A DNA stretch of 64,000 nucleotides from Leucobacter sp. L43 (GTDB lineage: Bacteria; Actinomycetota; Actinomycetes; Actinomycetales; Microbacteriaceae): assembly GCF_016597785.1 (NCBI RefSeq), contig NZ_JAENJG010000001.1, positions 496,001 to 560,000 of the forward strand, written 5' to 3'. A program made the translations under genes and the position numbers. Under the pieces are notes generated by a model that worked only from the letters and a program-made list of their open reading frames with translations, had not been told where the DNA came from and searched no databases. Below are positions 1-8,762 of the stretch, piece after piece. How positions within the stretch are numbered: position 1 is the first letter of the stretch; each line of letters begins with the position of its first letter.

Positions 1-2
1 AC

Positions 3-209
3 GACGATCGCATCGAGGAGGCCTTGACCGGCTGGCTCGCCCACCATGGACAGACGAGCGCCGCGTCCACCGAACTCGGGGTGCACCGCCATACGCTCCG
101 CTCTCGCGTGCAGACGGCAGCCCAGCTCCTGCAGGTCGACCTGGACTCCCCCGATACGCGCGCCGAGTTGTGGGCGGCGCTCCGTCTGACAGCACGAACT
201 CCTGACTAG
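3..209 (+). CDS. PucR-type transcriptional regulator, C-terminal HTH (partial)
   Basis: Only the last 68 codons are inside the window; the frame is open to the left edge, so the true start lies upstream. The visible segment fits the C-terminal helix-turn-helix of the PucR/CdaR family: an L-x-W-L stretch, then A-S-T-E-L-G-V-H-R-H-T-L-R-S-R-V, then a leucine-rich tail with D-L-D-S-P-D-T-R. In this family the HTH follows a GGDEF-like or ligand-binding region that cannot be seen here, so the regulated pathway is unknown. It converges on the surface-protein gene, with only 24 bases between the two stop codons. Confidence 0.8.
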   Translation, partial: DDRIEEALTGWLAHHGQTSAASTELGVHRHTLRSRVQTAAQLLQVDLDSPDTRAELWAALRLTARTPD

Positions 210-233
210 GAGCGCTCCGAGTCGCCGGACGGG

Positions 234-1622
234 CTATCGGCGAACACGCAGGCGAGCTGCGGCTGCGACACCGATCGCGCCGAGGAGGAGCAGGCCGCCT
301 CCGAACATCGCGCCTGCCGAAGGGTCAGCGGCTCCCGTACGTGCGAGCTGGGTGTGCGCGACACCCGCACCGGCAGGGGTACCCGACGCCGCGGGCCGGC
401 CTTCGGGAGCGGGACTGGGCTGCACGGGCGGCGCGGGTTCGGCGGGAGCGCCGGGCGGCACGGGCGCCGGATCGACCGGGTCTCCAGGGTCGGGCACGGG
501 GATCCCCGGCGCGGCGACATCGATCGTGATGATCGCCGTCGAGAACTGTCCATCGGGGTTCTCCACCCGGTACGTCGCCTCAGCAGCGCCGACGAATGCA
601 CTCGCTGGCGTGAACGTCACGGAACGCGACGGTTCCACAACCCAGTCGCCTTGCGCATCGTCCGATTCGATGATCGTCACCTCTGCCTCAGCGTCGATCT
701 CCGAGTCGTTGTCGAGCACGGCAACGGTGACCGGCGTGCCCGAGACCGTTTCGGCGCGGTCGTCGCGGGCGACGGGCGGCTCGCCGACAGGATCCGCCTG
801 CACGTCGACGCTGATCGTCGACGTCGAGCTGTATCCGCCGATCCCTGAGGCCGTGTACGCGACGGAAGCGATCCCGACGAAGCCGTCCGCCGGCGTGAAC
901 GTGATCGCTCCGGTGTCGTCGAGTTCCCAGGTGCCCGCAGCAGGGTCGCTCTCGCCGAGCGAGAAGGAGATCGTATCGAGCAGCTCTGCGGGAGCGAGGG
1001 TGTCGTTCGCTTTCCAGTCCGTGATCGTGATCGGCTGCCCGGAGGTCGTGGTGTAGCCAGAGTCGTCGACCGTGATGGGGACGGCGTAGATCTGCCAGCT
1101 CCACCCGAATGTTCCTTCGAGACCCCGCGCTTCATTGCCGACCGTGTACGGCATGCCGACAACCTGAGTCGTGGCCGGCACTCCTTCACCCGCGGCGAGC
1201 ACGCGGTCTTTCGCGAGCCCCTCCGCGTCCGCCCACGAGGCGTCGAAGTAGGCGTTGATATATGGAGCGATGTCACCGCCGACCACGGCTTCGACGGGGC
1301 GCACAGCGAGCGAGTACTCCGTGTCGTTGTCGAACCCCATGCGAACACCCGCATAACTATCGGGAGTCATCCCTGCGAAATGGGCCTGCGAATAGTCGAG
1401 GTCGCCTGACGACGGCAGAGTCTCGGACAGCGGAGCCGTTCCTGCGTCGACGGTGCCGATGTGATTCCAGTAGAACTCCTGCTGAATCGCCGGCGTCCAG
1501 ATCGGAATCGGCGCCGCGGCCATGGCCGGCGCCCCGATCCCGGCGATGAGCGCCGTCGTCATGGTGACACCAAGCAGCCCGGATGACACTCGCCGTCGAA
1601 ACGTTTGGGGCTGAGCTTTCAT
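234..1622 (-). CDS. LAXTG-anchored surface protein with Ig-like repeats
   Basis: This 462-residue protein is predicted to be secreted and wall-anchored. It has a signal peptide (residues 1 to about 36, twin Arg then a hydrophobic core and A-M-A-A). An unassigned N-terminal domain follows, then two tandem bacterial Ig/cadherin-like modules of the Big_9 type at about 190-370, with the hallmark VLDNDSEIDAE and FTPA-x-x-FVGxA strands. A Pro-rich spacer leads to the sorting signal LARTG, a hydrophobic helix and an R-L-R-V-R-R tail. LAXTG is the class E sortase motif of high-GC Gram-positives. I do not recognise the N-terminal domain. A role in adhesion or the cell envelope is inferred from architecture only. 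The ATG at 1622 is the only start that keeps an intact signal peptide. Confidence 0.8.
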   Translation of the reverse strand: MKAQPQTFRRRVSSGLLGVTMTTALIAGIGAPAMAAAPIPIWTPAIQQEFYWNHIGTVDAGTAPLSETLPSSGDLDYSQAHFAGMTPDSYAGVRMGFDNDTEYSLAVRPVEAVVGGDIAPYINAYFDASWADAEGLAKDRVLAAGEGVPATTQVVGMPYTVGNEARGLEGTFGWSWQIYAVPITVDDSGYTTTSGQPITITDWKANDTLAPAELLDTISFSLGESDPAAGTWELDDTGAITFTPADGFVGIASVAYTASGIGGYSSTSTISVDVQADPVGEPPVARDDRAETVSGTPVTVAVLDNDSEIDAEAEVTIIESDDAQGDWVVEPSRSVTFTPASAFVGAAEATYRVENPDGQFSTAIITIDVAAPGIPVPDPGDPVDPAPVPPGAPAEPAPPVQPSPAPEGRPAASGTPAGAGVAHTQLARTGAADPSAGAMFGGGLLLLGAIGVAAAARLRVRR

Positions 1623-1947
1623 CGATTCGTCTCGCTTCCGTCGGGCCCGTGAGTGGGCGCTCTGCCGAATGTTCAGAGCGAGAAATGCCGCTTCAATTCA
1701 CCCACATACCCGCACCGTTCAACAGAGTCGCACAGCGGAATCCCCTGCAAGCGGTAACAGTGTCACCTTTACGCACCGAGGAGGTCAAGAGCAGTACACC
1801 GACTTCGGTATGCAGTCTTCGATCCACTGCATATCAGCAGAAAACTCTTTCGCTCCGCGAGGGGTGTTCCAGGCTTGGACGAACCGGCTCTGACGCTCTC
1901 TCGGCGCAGAGGCACGAGGCCGCGCCCACGCGCACCGAGGTCGTCGA
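1623..1947. other. Intergenic region upstream of the LAXTG surface protein gene
   Basis: No gene is supported in these 325 bases, which look less GC-rich than their surroundings. They lie between the end of thiL and the start of the surface-protein gene, both on the minus strand, so they should hold the promoter of the latter. A 15-base imperfect palindrome, GGTAACAGTGTCACC (1753-1767), could be an operator. On the minus strand a TTGACC hexamer lies upstream of it, but I could not pair it with a convincing -10 element. Confidence 0.4.
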
Positions 1948-2988
1948 TCATGAGGAACCCGGGTACTGCACGGTATACGGATCCCATCCGCGAGCCTCGA
2001 ACCCCTTGCCGTCGAGTGACAACCGCCCGGCGGACGGCCCGAATCCCGTCACCGGATCGACCGTGCCGATGGGCCGGAACCCGGCGGGCAGCGCGACGTC
2101 GGCGGGGAAGGTCGCGAGCAGACCGTGATCCTCGCCGCCGTGCAGCATCGCTTCGACCGGCACCACGACTCCGCTCTGCTCGCCGAAGCCCTGTTCGAGC
2201 AGCGCCGAGGAGAAGCCGATCTGCACGTCGCTCGCGCGAGCCAGGCGCTCACTGTCGATCGAGAGAGCGTCGGAGACGTCCATCATGGCCGTTGCCCCGC
2301 CCTGTGCAGCTGCGATGCCGAGCGGTATGGGAGGCGCCGGTGCGAGCTGCGCGGCGATGACCTCCGGATGCGCGGCCCAGAGCCTGGGGACGGCATCCGC
2401 ACTCGCGGTGCCATCGGACGCGAGGCCCTCCGCGAAGAGCAGCGAGAGACCGAGCCCTGCGAGCCCCAACTCCCCCGCATACGCCACGACGTCGCCCGCG
2501 CGGGCGCCGGAACGCAGCACCGGTGCCCGCCCTTCGAGGTCGCCGAGCGCCGTGACCGCGGCAGTCACCACAGGCGCTCTCCCCAGGTCACCGCCCACCA
2601 CACCGCACCCCGGCGCCAGCGCACGACACGCAGCGTCGAGACCCTCCGCGATTCGCTCGAGGAGATGCACGGGAGTATCGAGCGGTACTGCGAGCGCGAC
2701 GGTCAGTGCGGTCGGACGCGCGCCCATGGCGGCAACGTCTGAGAGGTTCGTCGCCGCCAACTTCCAGCCGAGTTCGAAGCCGTCATGCCAAGCGAGGCGG
2801 AAATCGGGGCCCTCGATCATGGTGTCGGTCGTCACGACGATGTCGCCCTCGTGCCGCAGCACCGCGCAGTCGTCGCCCGGGCCCAGCTCGACGGCGCTCG
2901 CCTCTGAGAGCTGCGCGAGTACGCGCGCGAGCACGCCGGACTCCCCCAGTTCTCCGACCGTGGGCGCGAACGTCTCTCGTGGTTCCAC
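1948..2988 (-). CDS. thiL: Thiamine-monophosphate kinase ThiL
   Basis: ThiL phosphorylates thiamine monophosphate with ATP to give the coenzyme thiamine diphosphate, the last step of the pathway, in the cytosol. The 346 residues match the family in length (usual 320-350). They carry its metal-binding acidic motifs in order: GPGDDCAV (36-43), TTDTMIEG (53-60), NLSDVAAMGA, and CGVVGGDLGRA. The GTG at 2988 is preceded at exactly 6 nt by TAGCGT (2995-3000), a -10-like hexamer, so the mRNA is probably leaderless. The DUF3515 gene diverges from the same 84-base gap. I see no thiamine riboswitch in front of it. Confidence 0.93.
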   Translation of the reverse strand: MEPRETFAPTVGELGESGVLARVLAQLSEASAVELGPGDDCAVLRHEGDIVVTTDTMIEGPDFRLAWHDGFELGWKLAATNLSDVAAMGARPTALTVALAVPLDTPVHLLERIAEGLDAACRALAPGCGVVGGDLGRAPVVTAAVTALGDLEGRAPVLRSGARAGDVVAYAGELGLAGLGLSLLFAEGLASDGTASADAVPRLWAAHPEVIAAQLAPAPPIPLGIAAAQGGATAMMDVSDALSIDSERLARASDVQIGFSSALLEQGFGEQSGVVVPVEAMLHGGEDHGLLATFPADVALPAGFRPIGTVDPVTGFGPSAGRLSLDGKGFEARGWDPYTVQYPGSS

Positions 2989-3072
2989 GTTCCTACGCTA
3001 CCGTCGCTCCCGCGCCCACGCCTCGCCACCGCGCCCGGCACTCGACCAGGCCCCGGCGAGTAGGCTGGAACG

Positions 3073-3567
3073 GTGAAGTTTCGGGCCCTCAAGATCGTCG
3101 CACTCTCAGCAGCACTCGCGAGTACCGCGACCCTCCTGTCGGCATGCGCTCCCATCGTGCCGATGGACGCTGCGGAGGACGCGAATAATCCGGCGTGCGC
3201 CAATGTGATCGTGCGGCTGCCCGACATCGTCGCCGGGGAGGAACGGCGCTACACGAACGCGCAGGCGACCGGCGCTTGGGGTGACGGCGCCGTGCAACTC
3301 GTGTGCGGTGTCGAGCCGAGCGGACCGACCACGGACACGTGCGTGAACGTCAACGGCGTCGATTGGGTGATCGACGACTCAGCCGCTCCCATCTATCGCT
3401 TCGAGCCGTACGGTCGAACGCCCGGCCTCGCGGTCTTCGTCGACTCCGAGCAGGTGAGCGGCACCGAAACGACGGTTGACCTCAATGCGGTCGTGCAGCA
3501 GCTCCCTCAAGAGCGCGAGTGCACCACGCTCTCCGACACGTTCGACGTCCCCGGAGCGAAGCAGTGA
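3073..3567 (+). CDS. DUF3515 family lipoprotein
   Basis: This 164-residue secreted lipoprotein has a Lys/Arg N-terminus, a hydrophobic core and a lipobox LLSAC, so lipid attachment at Cys25 is expected. The rest is a small Cys-containing domain that fits the actinobacterial DUF3515 family, commonly found next to ddl and thiL as here; its function is unknown. The GTG start is chosen because TAGGCT (3061-3066) ends 6 nt before it, the geometry of a leaderless promoter. No Shine-Dalgarno sequence is present. It converges on ddl, and the divergent thiL shows the same promoter geometry. Confidence 0.8.
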   Translation: MKFRALKIVALSAALASTATLLSACAPIVPMDAAEDANNPACANVIVRLPDIVAGEERRYTNAQATGAWGDGAVQLVCGVEPSGPTTDTCVNVNGVDWVIDDSAAPIYRFEPYGRTPGLAVFVDSEQVSGTETTVDLNAVVQQLPQERECTTLSDTFDVPGAKQ

Positions 3568-3593
3568 CGACGCACCCGTAACGTCGAGGCAGC

Positions 3594-4727
3594 TCAGTAC
3601 GCCGGGCGGCGCTCGATCGCGAGCTCGATGAGCTCCGTGATGAGTTCGGTGTAGCTCAGGCCCGATGCTTCCCAGAGGCGAGGGTACATCGAGATCGGCG
3701 TGAAACCGGGAAGCGTGTTGATCTCGTTGAGCACCGGACCGTTCTCCGTCAAGAAGAAATCGACTCGCGCAAGCCCGGCGCACTGGGCGATCTCGAACGC
3801 GAGGACGGCGTCGCGTTGCAGCGCCGCGAACTCCGCTTCGCTCACCTCGGCGGGCAGGTCCAGGCGCACGCCTGAACCGTCCAGGTACTTCGACGCGAAG
3901 TCGTAGAAGCCGCCGCCGGAGATCACGATCTCGCCGATCACGGTGCTCGTTCGCGGGCGCGCGTCGCGGCGGCCCTCGAGCACTGCGATCTCGACCTCGC
4001 GGCCGACGACGCCCGATTCGATGAGCACGGTGCGATCCTCGGCGAACGCGACTTCCAGCGCCGCGGGCAGCTCCGTCGGCGCGACGACCTTGCTGACGCC
4101 AACGCTCGATCCCGCCCGGGCGGGCTTCACGAAGAGCGGGTACGTCAGATCTGCGTCGAGCCGGGAGACCAGTGCGGGGTCGGCGTCGAGCTGAGAACGC
4201 GTCACCGTGTTCCACGGCGCTACGGCGATGCCCGCATCTGCCAGCACGGTCTTGACCGCGTGCTTGTCCATGCACAGGGCCGAGCCCAGCACGCCGCTCC
4301 CCACGTAGGGCAGATCCACGAGATCGAGCATGCCCTGCACGGTGCCGTCTTCGCCGTAGGGGCCGTGCAGCATCGGCAGCACTGCGTCAGCACTCCCGAG
4401 CTCTCGGACTCGCCCCGAAGGGTCGATCACGCTGATGACACGGGTGGCGGTCGACGCCGGCCACAGCACGCGGGTGCCGTTGTCGGCGACTTCGGGAAGC
4501 GCTGCTGCGTCGAGCCGGTACTCGTCGAGATCCGATTCTTCCATCAGCACGGTGGCGCCCTGCTGAGTGATTCCCACGGGAATCACGTCGAACTTCGCAC
4601 GGTCGATCGCGCGGAGCACACCCGCCGCGGTCACACAGCTGATGCCGTGCTCACTCGACCGGCCGCCGAACAGCAGCACCACCGTGCGCTTCGCCGGGGC
4701 ATCTTCTCGGAGTGCGTTGGCAGTCAC
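3594..4727 (-). CDS. ddl: D-alanine--D-alanine ligase
   Basis: This ATP-grasp enzyme joins two D-alanines with ATP hydrolysis to supply the dipeptide end of the peptidoglycan stem. The 377 residues carry the family signatures: GGRSSEHGISCVTAAG near the N-terminus, HGPYGEDGTVQGML, VGSGVLGSALCMDKHAVK, the KPARAGSSVGVSKV loop, and near the C-terminus NEINTLPGFTPISMYP with the Mg-binding Glu and Asn. Its ATG overlaps the gpsA stop in an ATGA (4724-4727), so the two are translationally coupled. It ends a leftward block with murA, which also serves wall synthesis. Confidence 0.95.
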   Translation of the reverse strand: MTANALREDAPAKRTVVLLFGGRSSEHGISCVTAAGVLRAIDRAKFDVIPVGITQQGATVLMEESDLDEYRLDAAALPEVADNGTRVLWPASTATRVISVIDPSGRVRELGSADAVLPMLHGPYGEDGTVQGMLDLVDLPYVGSGVLGSALCMDKHAVKTVLADAGIAVAPWNTVTRSQLDADPALVSRLDADLTYPLFVKPARAGSSVGVSKVVAPTELPAALEVAFAEDRTVLIESGVVGREVEIAVLEGRRDARPRTSTVIGEIVISGGGFYDFASKYLDGSGVRLDLPAEVSEAEFAALQRDAVLAFEIAQCAGLARVDFFLTENGPVLNEINTLPGFTPISMYPRLWEASGLSYTELITELIELAIERRPAY

Positions 4728-5845
4728 CCGCGTGTTCCCTTCATACGGTCGAACAGTCGTTTCAGTCGACCTATCTGGGGCGATCCCAAGCTGAGTTCCG
4801 CTTGCGGCACGTCGTCTTCGGTGGCGAGGTGCGGGCCGAGGTACTTGGGCTGCATCTTGCCGCTGAGCACCATCTGCACCTGCTCGACGATCGGCATGAC
4901 GATTCCGCGTTCCCGAGCGAGTTCGAGCACGGGCGGCACCGACGTGATGCCTTCGGCGATCTGCTGCATCTGCTCGCGGGTCTCCTCCTGCGTGTACCCC
5001 TGACCGATGAGGCGGCCTGCGGTGTTGTTGCGGGAGAGCGGCGACTGGCAGGTGGCGATGAGATCGCCGAGGCCCGCGAGACCGGAGAGGGTCGCGGGAT
5101 CGGCGCCTGAGGCTACCGAGAACTCCGTCATCTCGGCGAGCCCGCGAGTGATGATCGCGGCCTTCGTGTTCTCGCCGTAGCCGACGCCGTCCACGATGCC
5201 GATGGCGAGCGCGATGAGGTTCTTCAGCACGCCGCCGAGTTCCGTTCCGATGACGTCAGTATTCACGTACGTTCGGAAGTACGGCGCGTTCGCAGCCATC
5301 GCCACTTCTTGAGCGACGCCGAGGTCCACGCACGAAGCCACGGCTCCAGTCGGCTGTTCTTTCGCGATCTCCAGGGCGATGTTGGGGCCCGATACCACCG
5401 CGATGCGCTCGGGTCCGAGATCGAGCGTGTCGGCGATCACCTCCGACATCCGCATGGTCGTGGTCTTCTCGACGCCTTTCACCAGGCTCACGAGCACGGA
5501 CCGTCGATCGAGATACGGTTCGAGGTCGATGAGATTCTGACGCAGCGTCTGGCTCGGGACGGCGAGGAAGACGAGTCGCGCCCCCTCCAGCGCCGTGGCC
5601 AGATCGTCCGTCGCCGTGAGCGTCTTCGGCAGATTCACGCCAGGCAGATACTGACTGTTACGGCGCGCGACCTGGATCTCATTCGCGATCTCGGGGCGAC
5701 GCGCCCACATCGTGACGTCGCACCCCGCGTCGGCGAGCACCTTGGCGAAGGTGGTTCCCCAGCTCCCCGCGCCGATGACCGCGACCCTTCGGCCCCGATT
5801 GCGATCACTGTGGACCGATCCCGCTGCTGCGGATCGAATAGTCAA
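4724..5845 (-). CDS. gpsA: NAD(P)-dependent glycerol-3-phosphate dehydrogenase GpsA
   Basis: GpsA reduces dihydroxyacetone phosphate to sn-glycerol-3-phosphate, the backbone for phospholipids. The dinucleotide-binding motif IGAGSWGT (24-31) opens a Rossmann fold, and GGVLKNLIALAIGIVDG carries the catalytic Lys. At 373 residues it is longer than the usual 330-340 because of about 18 extra N-terminal residues. The start at 5845 gives an ATGA overlap with plsC (5842-5845), which supports it. plsC and gpsA together supply the glycerol phosphate and the acylation step of phosphatidic acid synthesis. Confidence 0.94.
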   Translation of the reverse strand: MTIRSAAAGSVHSDRNRGRRVAVIGAGSWGTTFAKVLADAGCDVTMWARRPEIANEIQVARRNSQYLPGVNLPKTLTATDDLATALEGARLVFLAVPSQTLRQNLIDLEPYLDRRSVLVSLVKGVEKTTTMRMSEVIADTLDLGPERIAVVSGPNIALEIAKEQPTGAVASCVDLGVAQEVAMAANAPYFRTYVNTDVIGTELGGVLKNLIALAIGIVDGVGYGENTKAAIITRGLAEMTEFSVASGADPATLSGLAGLGDLIATCQSPLSRNNTAGRLIGQGYTQEETREQMQQIAEGITSVPPVLELARERGIVMPIVEQVQMVLSGKMQPKYLGPHLATEDDVPQAELSLGSPQIGRLKRLFDRMKGTRG

Positions 5846-6618
5846 AAGCGCCCCGTTTCGCTCTGCTGGTGCTTGCTCGGATCCCAGCGTTCAGCCGGCG
5901 GCTGTTCGCCTCGGAGCCCGGCGAGGAGCGCCGTGATGGCGTCCATCAGCTCCCGCGTCGCCTCGTTGATGGTTCGCTGATCGACCGGTTTGCCCGCGTA
6001 GCGACTGAGATCGAGCGGTTCGCCGATGGCGACCTCGATCGTCTTGCGCGGAAACGGGTGCAGCCGCTTCGCATAGCGCGGCATCAGCCGATGCGTGCCC
6101 CAGTGGGCCACCGGGATCAGTGGGATACCCGCTTCGAGTGCGAGTCTCACGGCACCGCTCTTGCCCCGCATCGGCCACAGGTCGGGATCGCGGGTGAGCG
6201 TGCCCTCCGGGTACACGATCACACCGTCCTGCCGTTCGATGATCTGCGAGGCCGCGCTCATCGGGTTGCCGTCGCGGCTCGCGGAGCGGGCGACACCGTC
6301 GCGCTGCACCGGCACCTGACCGGATGCCCGCATGAGCCACCCGAGGACGGGCACTGTGAAGAGGCTGGCCTTCGCCATGAAGCGCGGCAAGCGGCCGAGA
6401 TGCCATACAGCGGCGCCCACCGCGATCGGGTCGACTTCGCTGTAGTGATTCGGGGCGAGGATGAAGGGCCCGCGCTCCGGAAGCTTCGACTGCGGCGTGA
6501 AACGGTACCGCACCATGAGCGACCAGAACGGCAGGATCATGAGGGCCAGCACCCAGAACGCCGAGGGCCGACGCTTCTCAGGCGACAGTCGGCTCCGGAA
6601 CTTCACGGTGTCAGTCAT
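5842..6618 (-). CDS. 1-acyl-sn-glycerol-3-phosphate acyltransferase (PlsC family)
   Basis: This is a membrane-associated acyltransferase of phospholipid synthesis, probably acylating lysophosphatidic acid. It has a hydrophobic segment (FWVLALMILPFWSLMV) near the N-terminus, then the catalytic NHYSEVDP box (NHx4D) and the EGTLT box typical of PlsC. I place the start at 6618 (MTDTVKF, 258 residues) because GATAAT (6625-6630), an almost perfect -10 hexamer, ends 6 nt before that ATG, as in a leaderless mRNA. An ATG 13 codons upstream (6657) is the alternative. Its stop overlaps the gpsA start. Confidence 0.9.
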   Translation of the reverse strand: MTDTVKFRSRLSPEKRRPSAFWVLALMILPFWSLMVRYRFTPQSKLPERGPFILAPNHYSEVDPIAVGAAVWHLGRLPRFMAKASLFTVPVLGWLMRASGQVPVQRDGVARSASRDGNPMSAASQIIERQDGVIVYPEGTLTRDPDLWPMRGKSGAVRLALEAGIPLIPVAHWGTHRLMPRYAKRLHPFPRKTIEVAIGEPLDLSRYAGKPVDQRTINEATRELMDAITALLAGLRGEQPPAERWDPSKHQQSETGRF

Positions 6619-6699
6619 AGGTCCATTATCTCGAATGCGGCGGTTGCCCAGTGGCATACGCCCCGGGCAACCGCCGCATTCGCAGGAGAGTTTCTGCGC

Positions 6700-8160
6700 T
6701 CAGCTCTCGTAGACGAAATCAGCGCCGAGCAGATGCAGCTTCTCGATGAAGTTCTCGTACCCGCGCGAGATGATGCCGAGGTTCGTGACCTTCGACTGGC
6801 CCTCCGCGGTCAGCGCAGCGATGAGGTGGCTGAAGCCGCCGCGCAGGTCGGGCACCTCGATATCGGCTCCGTGGAGCGGCGTCGGTCCGGTGATGACGGC
6901 GGCCTGCTCGAACTCCCGTCGCTTCACGCGACGAGTCGCGTCGTGCAGGCCCTCCTTGTACACCACGATGTCGGCACCCATCTTGACGAGGGCGTCGGTG
7001 AATCCGAACCGGTTCTCGTACACCGTCTCGTGGATGGTCGACTGGCCCTCGGCCTGCGTGAGCGCCACGACGAGCGGCTGCTGCCAGTCCGTCATGAATC
7101 CCGGGTGCACATCGGTCTCAATGGTGACCGGCTTGAGCGCACCACCCGGGTGCCAGAAGCGGATGCCGTCGTCGTGCACGTCGAAGTCGCCGCCGACCTT
7201 GCGGAAGACGTTGAGGAAGGTCATCATCTCTTCCTGCTCGACGCCGCCGACGAACACGTCGCCCTTCGTCGCCAGGGCTGCTGCAGCCCAGCTGGCGGCC
7301 TCGTTCCGGTCGAAGATGGCCCGATGATCGTACCCGCGGAGCTCCGGTACCCCCTCGATGAAGATCACCCGGTTGGGCTCCATCGAGATGATCGCGCCCA
7401 TCTTCTGCAGGATGCAGATGAGATCGACGATCTCCGGCTCGATCGCCGCATTGCGCAGCTCCGTCTGCCCCTCGGCGAGGACGGCAGTCAGCAGCACCTG
7501 CTCCGTCGCTCCGACGGAGGGGTACGGCAGCTCGATGTTGGCTCCCTTGAGACCGTCGGGCGCGGTGAGGCTGATGCCGCTCGGCAGCTTCTCGATGACG
7601 GCGCCGAAGTTGCGCAGCGCATCGAGGTGGAAGTCGATCGGGCGATCGCCGATCCGGCATCCGCCGAGATCGGGGATGAACGCCTCACCGAGGCGGTGCA
7701 GCAGCGGTCCGCAGAAGAGGATCGGAATGCGCGACGAGCCCGCGTGCGCGTCGATGTCGGCCTGGTGGGCCACCTCGACGTTCGACGGGTCCAGGCGCCA
7801 CTCGCCGCCCTGCTCGCCGCGCGTGATGAGCACACCGTGGAGGGCGAGCAGCCCGGCCACGACGCGCACGTCGGAGATGTTGGGGACGTTGCGCAGCACG
7901 CTCGGCGTCTTGCCGAGCAGTGCGGCGACCATCGCCTTCGTCGCGAGGTTCTTCGCGCCGCGCACCTCGATACGGCCCTTCAGCGGGCGGCCGCCGTTGA
8001 TGATGATCTCGTCAGAGGTCAGGCCCACACGGGCGCCCGCCTTCTGCGCGTCGAGCTTGCGCCCGGCGGCTTCCGATTCTTCCGTCGACACGGCGGCCGC
8101 CTCCTCGGGCGCCTCCGCTTCCGTCTCCAGCTGGGCCTCGTTCACGGTGTGCTTGGTCAT
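6700..8160 (-). CDS. murA: UDP-N-acetylglucosamine 1-carboxyvinyltransferase MurA
   Basis: MurA transfers enolpyruvate from PEP to UDP-GlcNAc, the first committed step of peptidoglycan synthesis and the target of fosfomycin. The fold signature [15 protein letters not shown] is present, and [12 protein letters not shown] holds the Cys that the drug alkylates, so the enzyme should be fosfomycin-sensitive at that site. At 486 residues it exceeds the usual 420. About 50 extra N-terminal residues are rich in Glu and Ala ([20 protein letters not shown]) and look disordered. The ATG at 8160 overlaps the leuD stop in ATGA, which supports this start over in-frame codons further upstream. Confidence 0.94.
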   Translation of the reverse strand: MTKHTVNEAQLETEAEAPEEAAAVSTEESEAAGRKLDAQKAGARVGLTSDEIIINGGRPLKGRIEVRGAKNLATKAMVAALLGKTPSVLRNVPNISDVRVVAGLLALHGVLITRGEQGGEWRLDPSNVEVAHQADIDAHAGSSRIPILFCGPLLHRLGEAFIPDLGGCRIGDRPIDFHLDALRNFGAVIEKLPSGISLTAPDGLKGANIELPYPSVGATEQVLLTAVLAEGQTELRNAAIEPEIVDLICILQKMGAIISMEPNRVIFIEGVPELRGYDHRAIFDRNEAASWAAAALATKGDVFVGGVEQEEMMTFLNVFRKVGGDFDVHDDGIRFWHPGGALKPVTIETDVHPGFMTDWQQPLVVALTQAEGQSTIHETVYENRFGFTDALVKMGADIVVYKEGLHDATRRVKRREFEQAAVITGPTPLHGADIEVPDLRGGFSHLIAALTAEGQSKVTNLGIISRGYENFIEKLHLLGADFVYES

Positions 8161-8759
8161 TCGGCCTCCACGGGGGTCGTTGTCGGCATCCAGTTCGGGC
8201 GGTTCGCCTCGAACCTGGTGATGGCGTCCGCGTCGCGGAGCGTCAAGGAGATATCGTCGTGCCCTTCCATCAGGCGCCAACGCGTGTATTCGTCCACTTC
8301 GAAGGGAATCGTGAGCGCGCCCGCAGTGATCGTGCAGTCCTCGAGACTCACCGTGACGCTCATTCCGGGATCGGCATCGATCGCGGCCCAGATCTGCTTC
8401 ACTTCGTCCTCGGTCACCTGAGCCGCGAGCAGCCCCTGCTTCCCCGAGTTGCCGCGGAAGATATCCGCGAAGCGAGGCGAGATGACGACCCTGAAACCGT
8501 AGTCGCGAAGCGCCCACACCGCGTGCTCGCGCGACGATCCCGTGCCGAAGTCGGCGCCGGCGACGAGGATCTCAGCGCCTTGGAAGGCGGGCTGGTTCAA
8601 GACGAAGTTCTCGTCCTGCCGCCAGTGGGAGAACAGCGCGTCTTCGAAGCCGGTCTTCGTGACCCGCTTCAAGAACACTGCGGGGATGATCTGGTCGGTA
8701 TCGACGTTCGATCGCTGGAGCGGCGCGGCGATGCCAGTGAAAGTCGTAAACTTCTGCAT
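8157..8759 (-). CDS. leuD: 3-isopropylmalate dehydratase small subunit LeuD
   Basis: LeuD is the small subunit of isopropylmalate isomerase, which interconverts 2- and 3-isopropylmalate in leucine synthesis. The 200 residues are standard length. They begin with [17 protein letters not shown] and contain the substrate loop [18 protein letters not shown] and the GNSGKQGLL segment. It starts 3 nt after the leuC stop and overlaps the murA start by 4 nt, so leucine and wall genes share a transcript here. Confidence 0.95.
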   Translation of the reverse strand: MQKFTTFTGIAAPLQRSNVDTDQIIPAVFLKRVTKTGFEDALFSHWRQDENFVLNQPAFQGAEILVAGADFGTGSSREHAVWALRDYGFRVVISPRFADIFRGNSGKQGLLAAQVTEDEVKQIWAAIDADPGMSVTVSLEDCTITAGALTIPFEVDEYTRWRLMEGHDDISLTLRDADAITRFEANRPNWMPTTTPVEAE

Positions 8760-8762
8760 GGT

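Noticed and set aside
2989-3072. TPP riboswitch before thiL
   Set aside because: The gap is only 84 bases, lacks the CUGAGA core and appears to hold two leaderless promoters.
5869-8421. An 850-codon plus-strand open frame over gpsA-plsC-murA-leuD
   Set aside because: It lies antisense to well-supported genes, its translation is Arg/His-rich without family features, and high-GC genomes give such shadows often.
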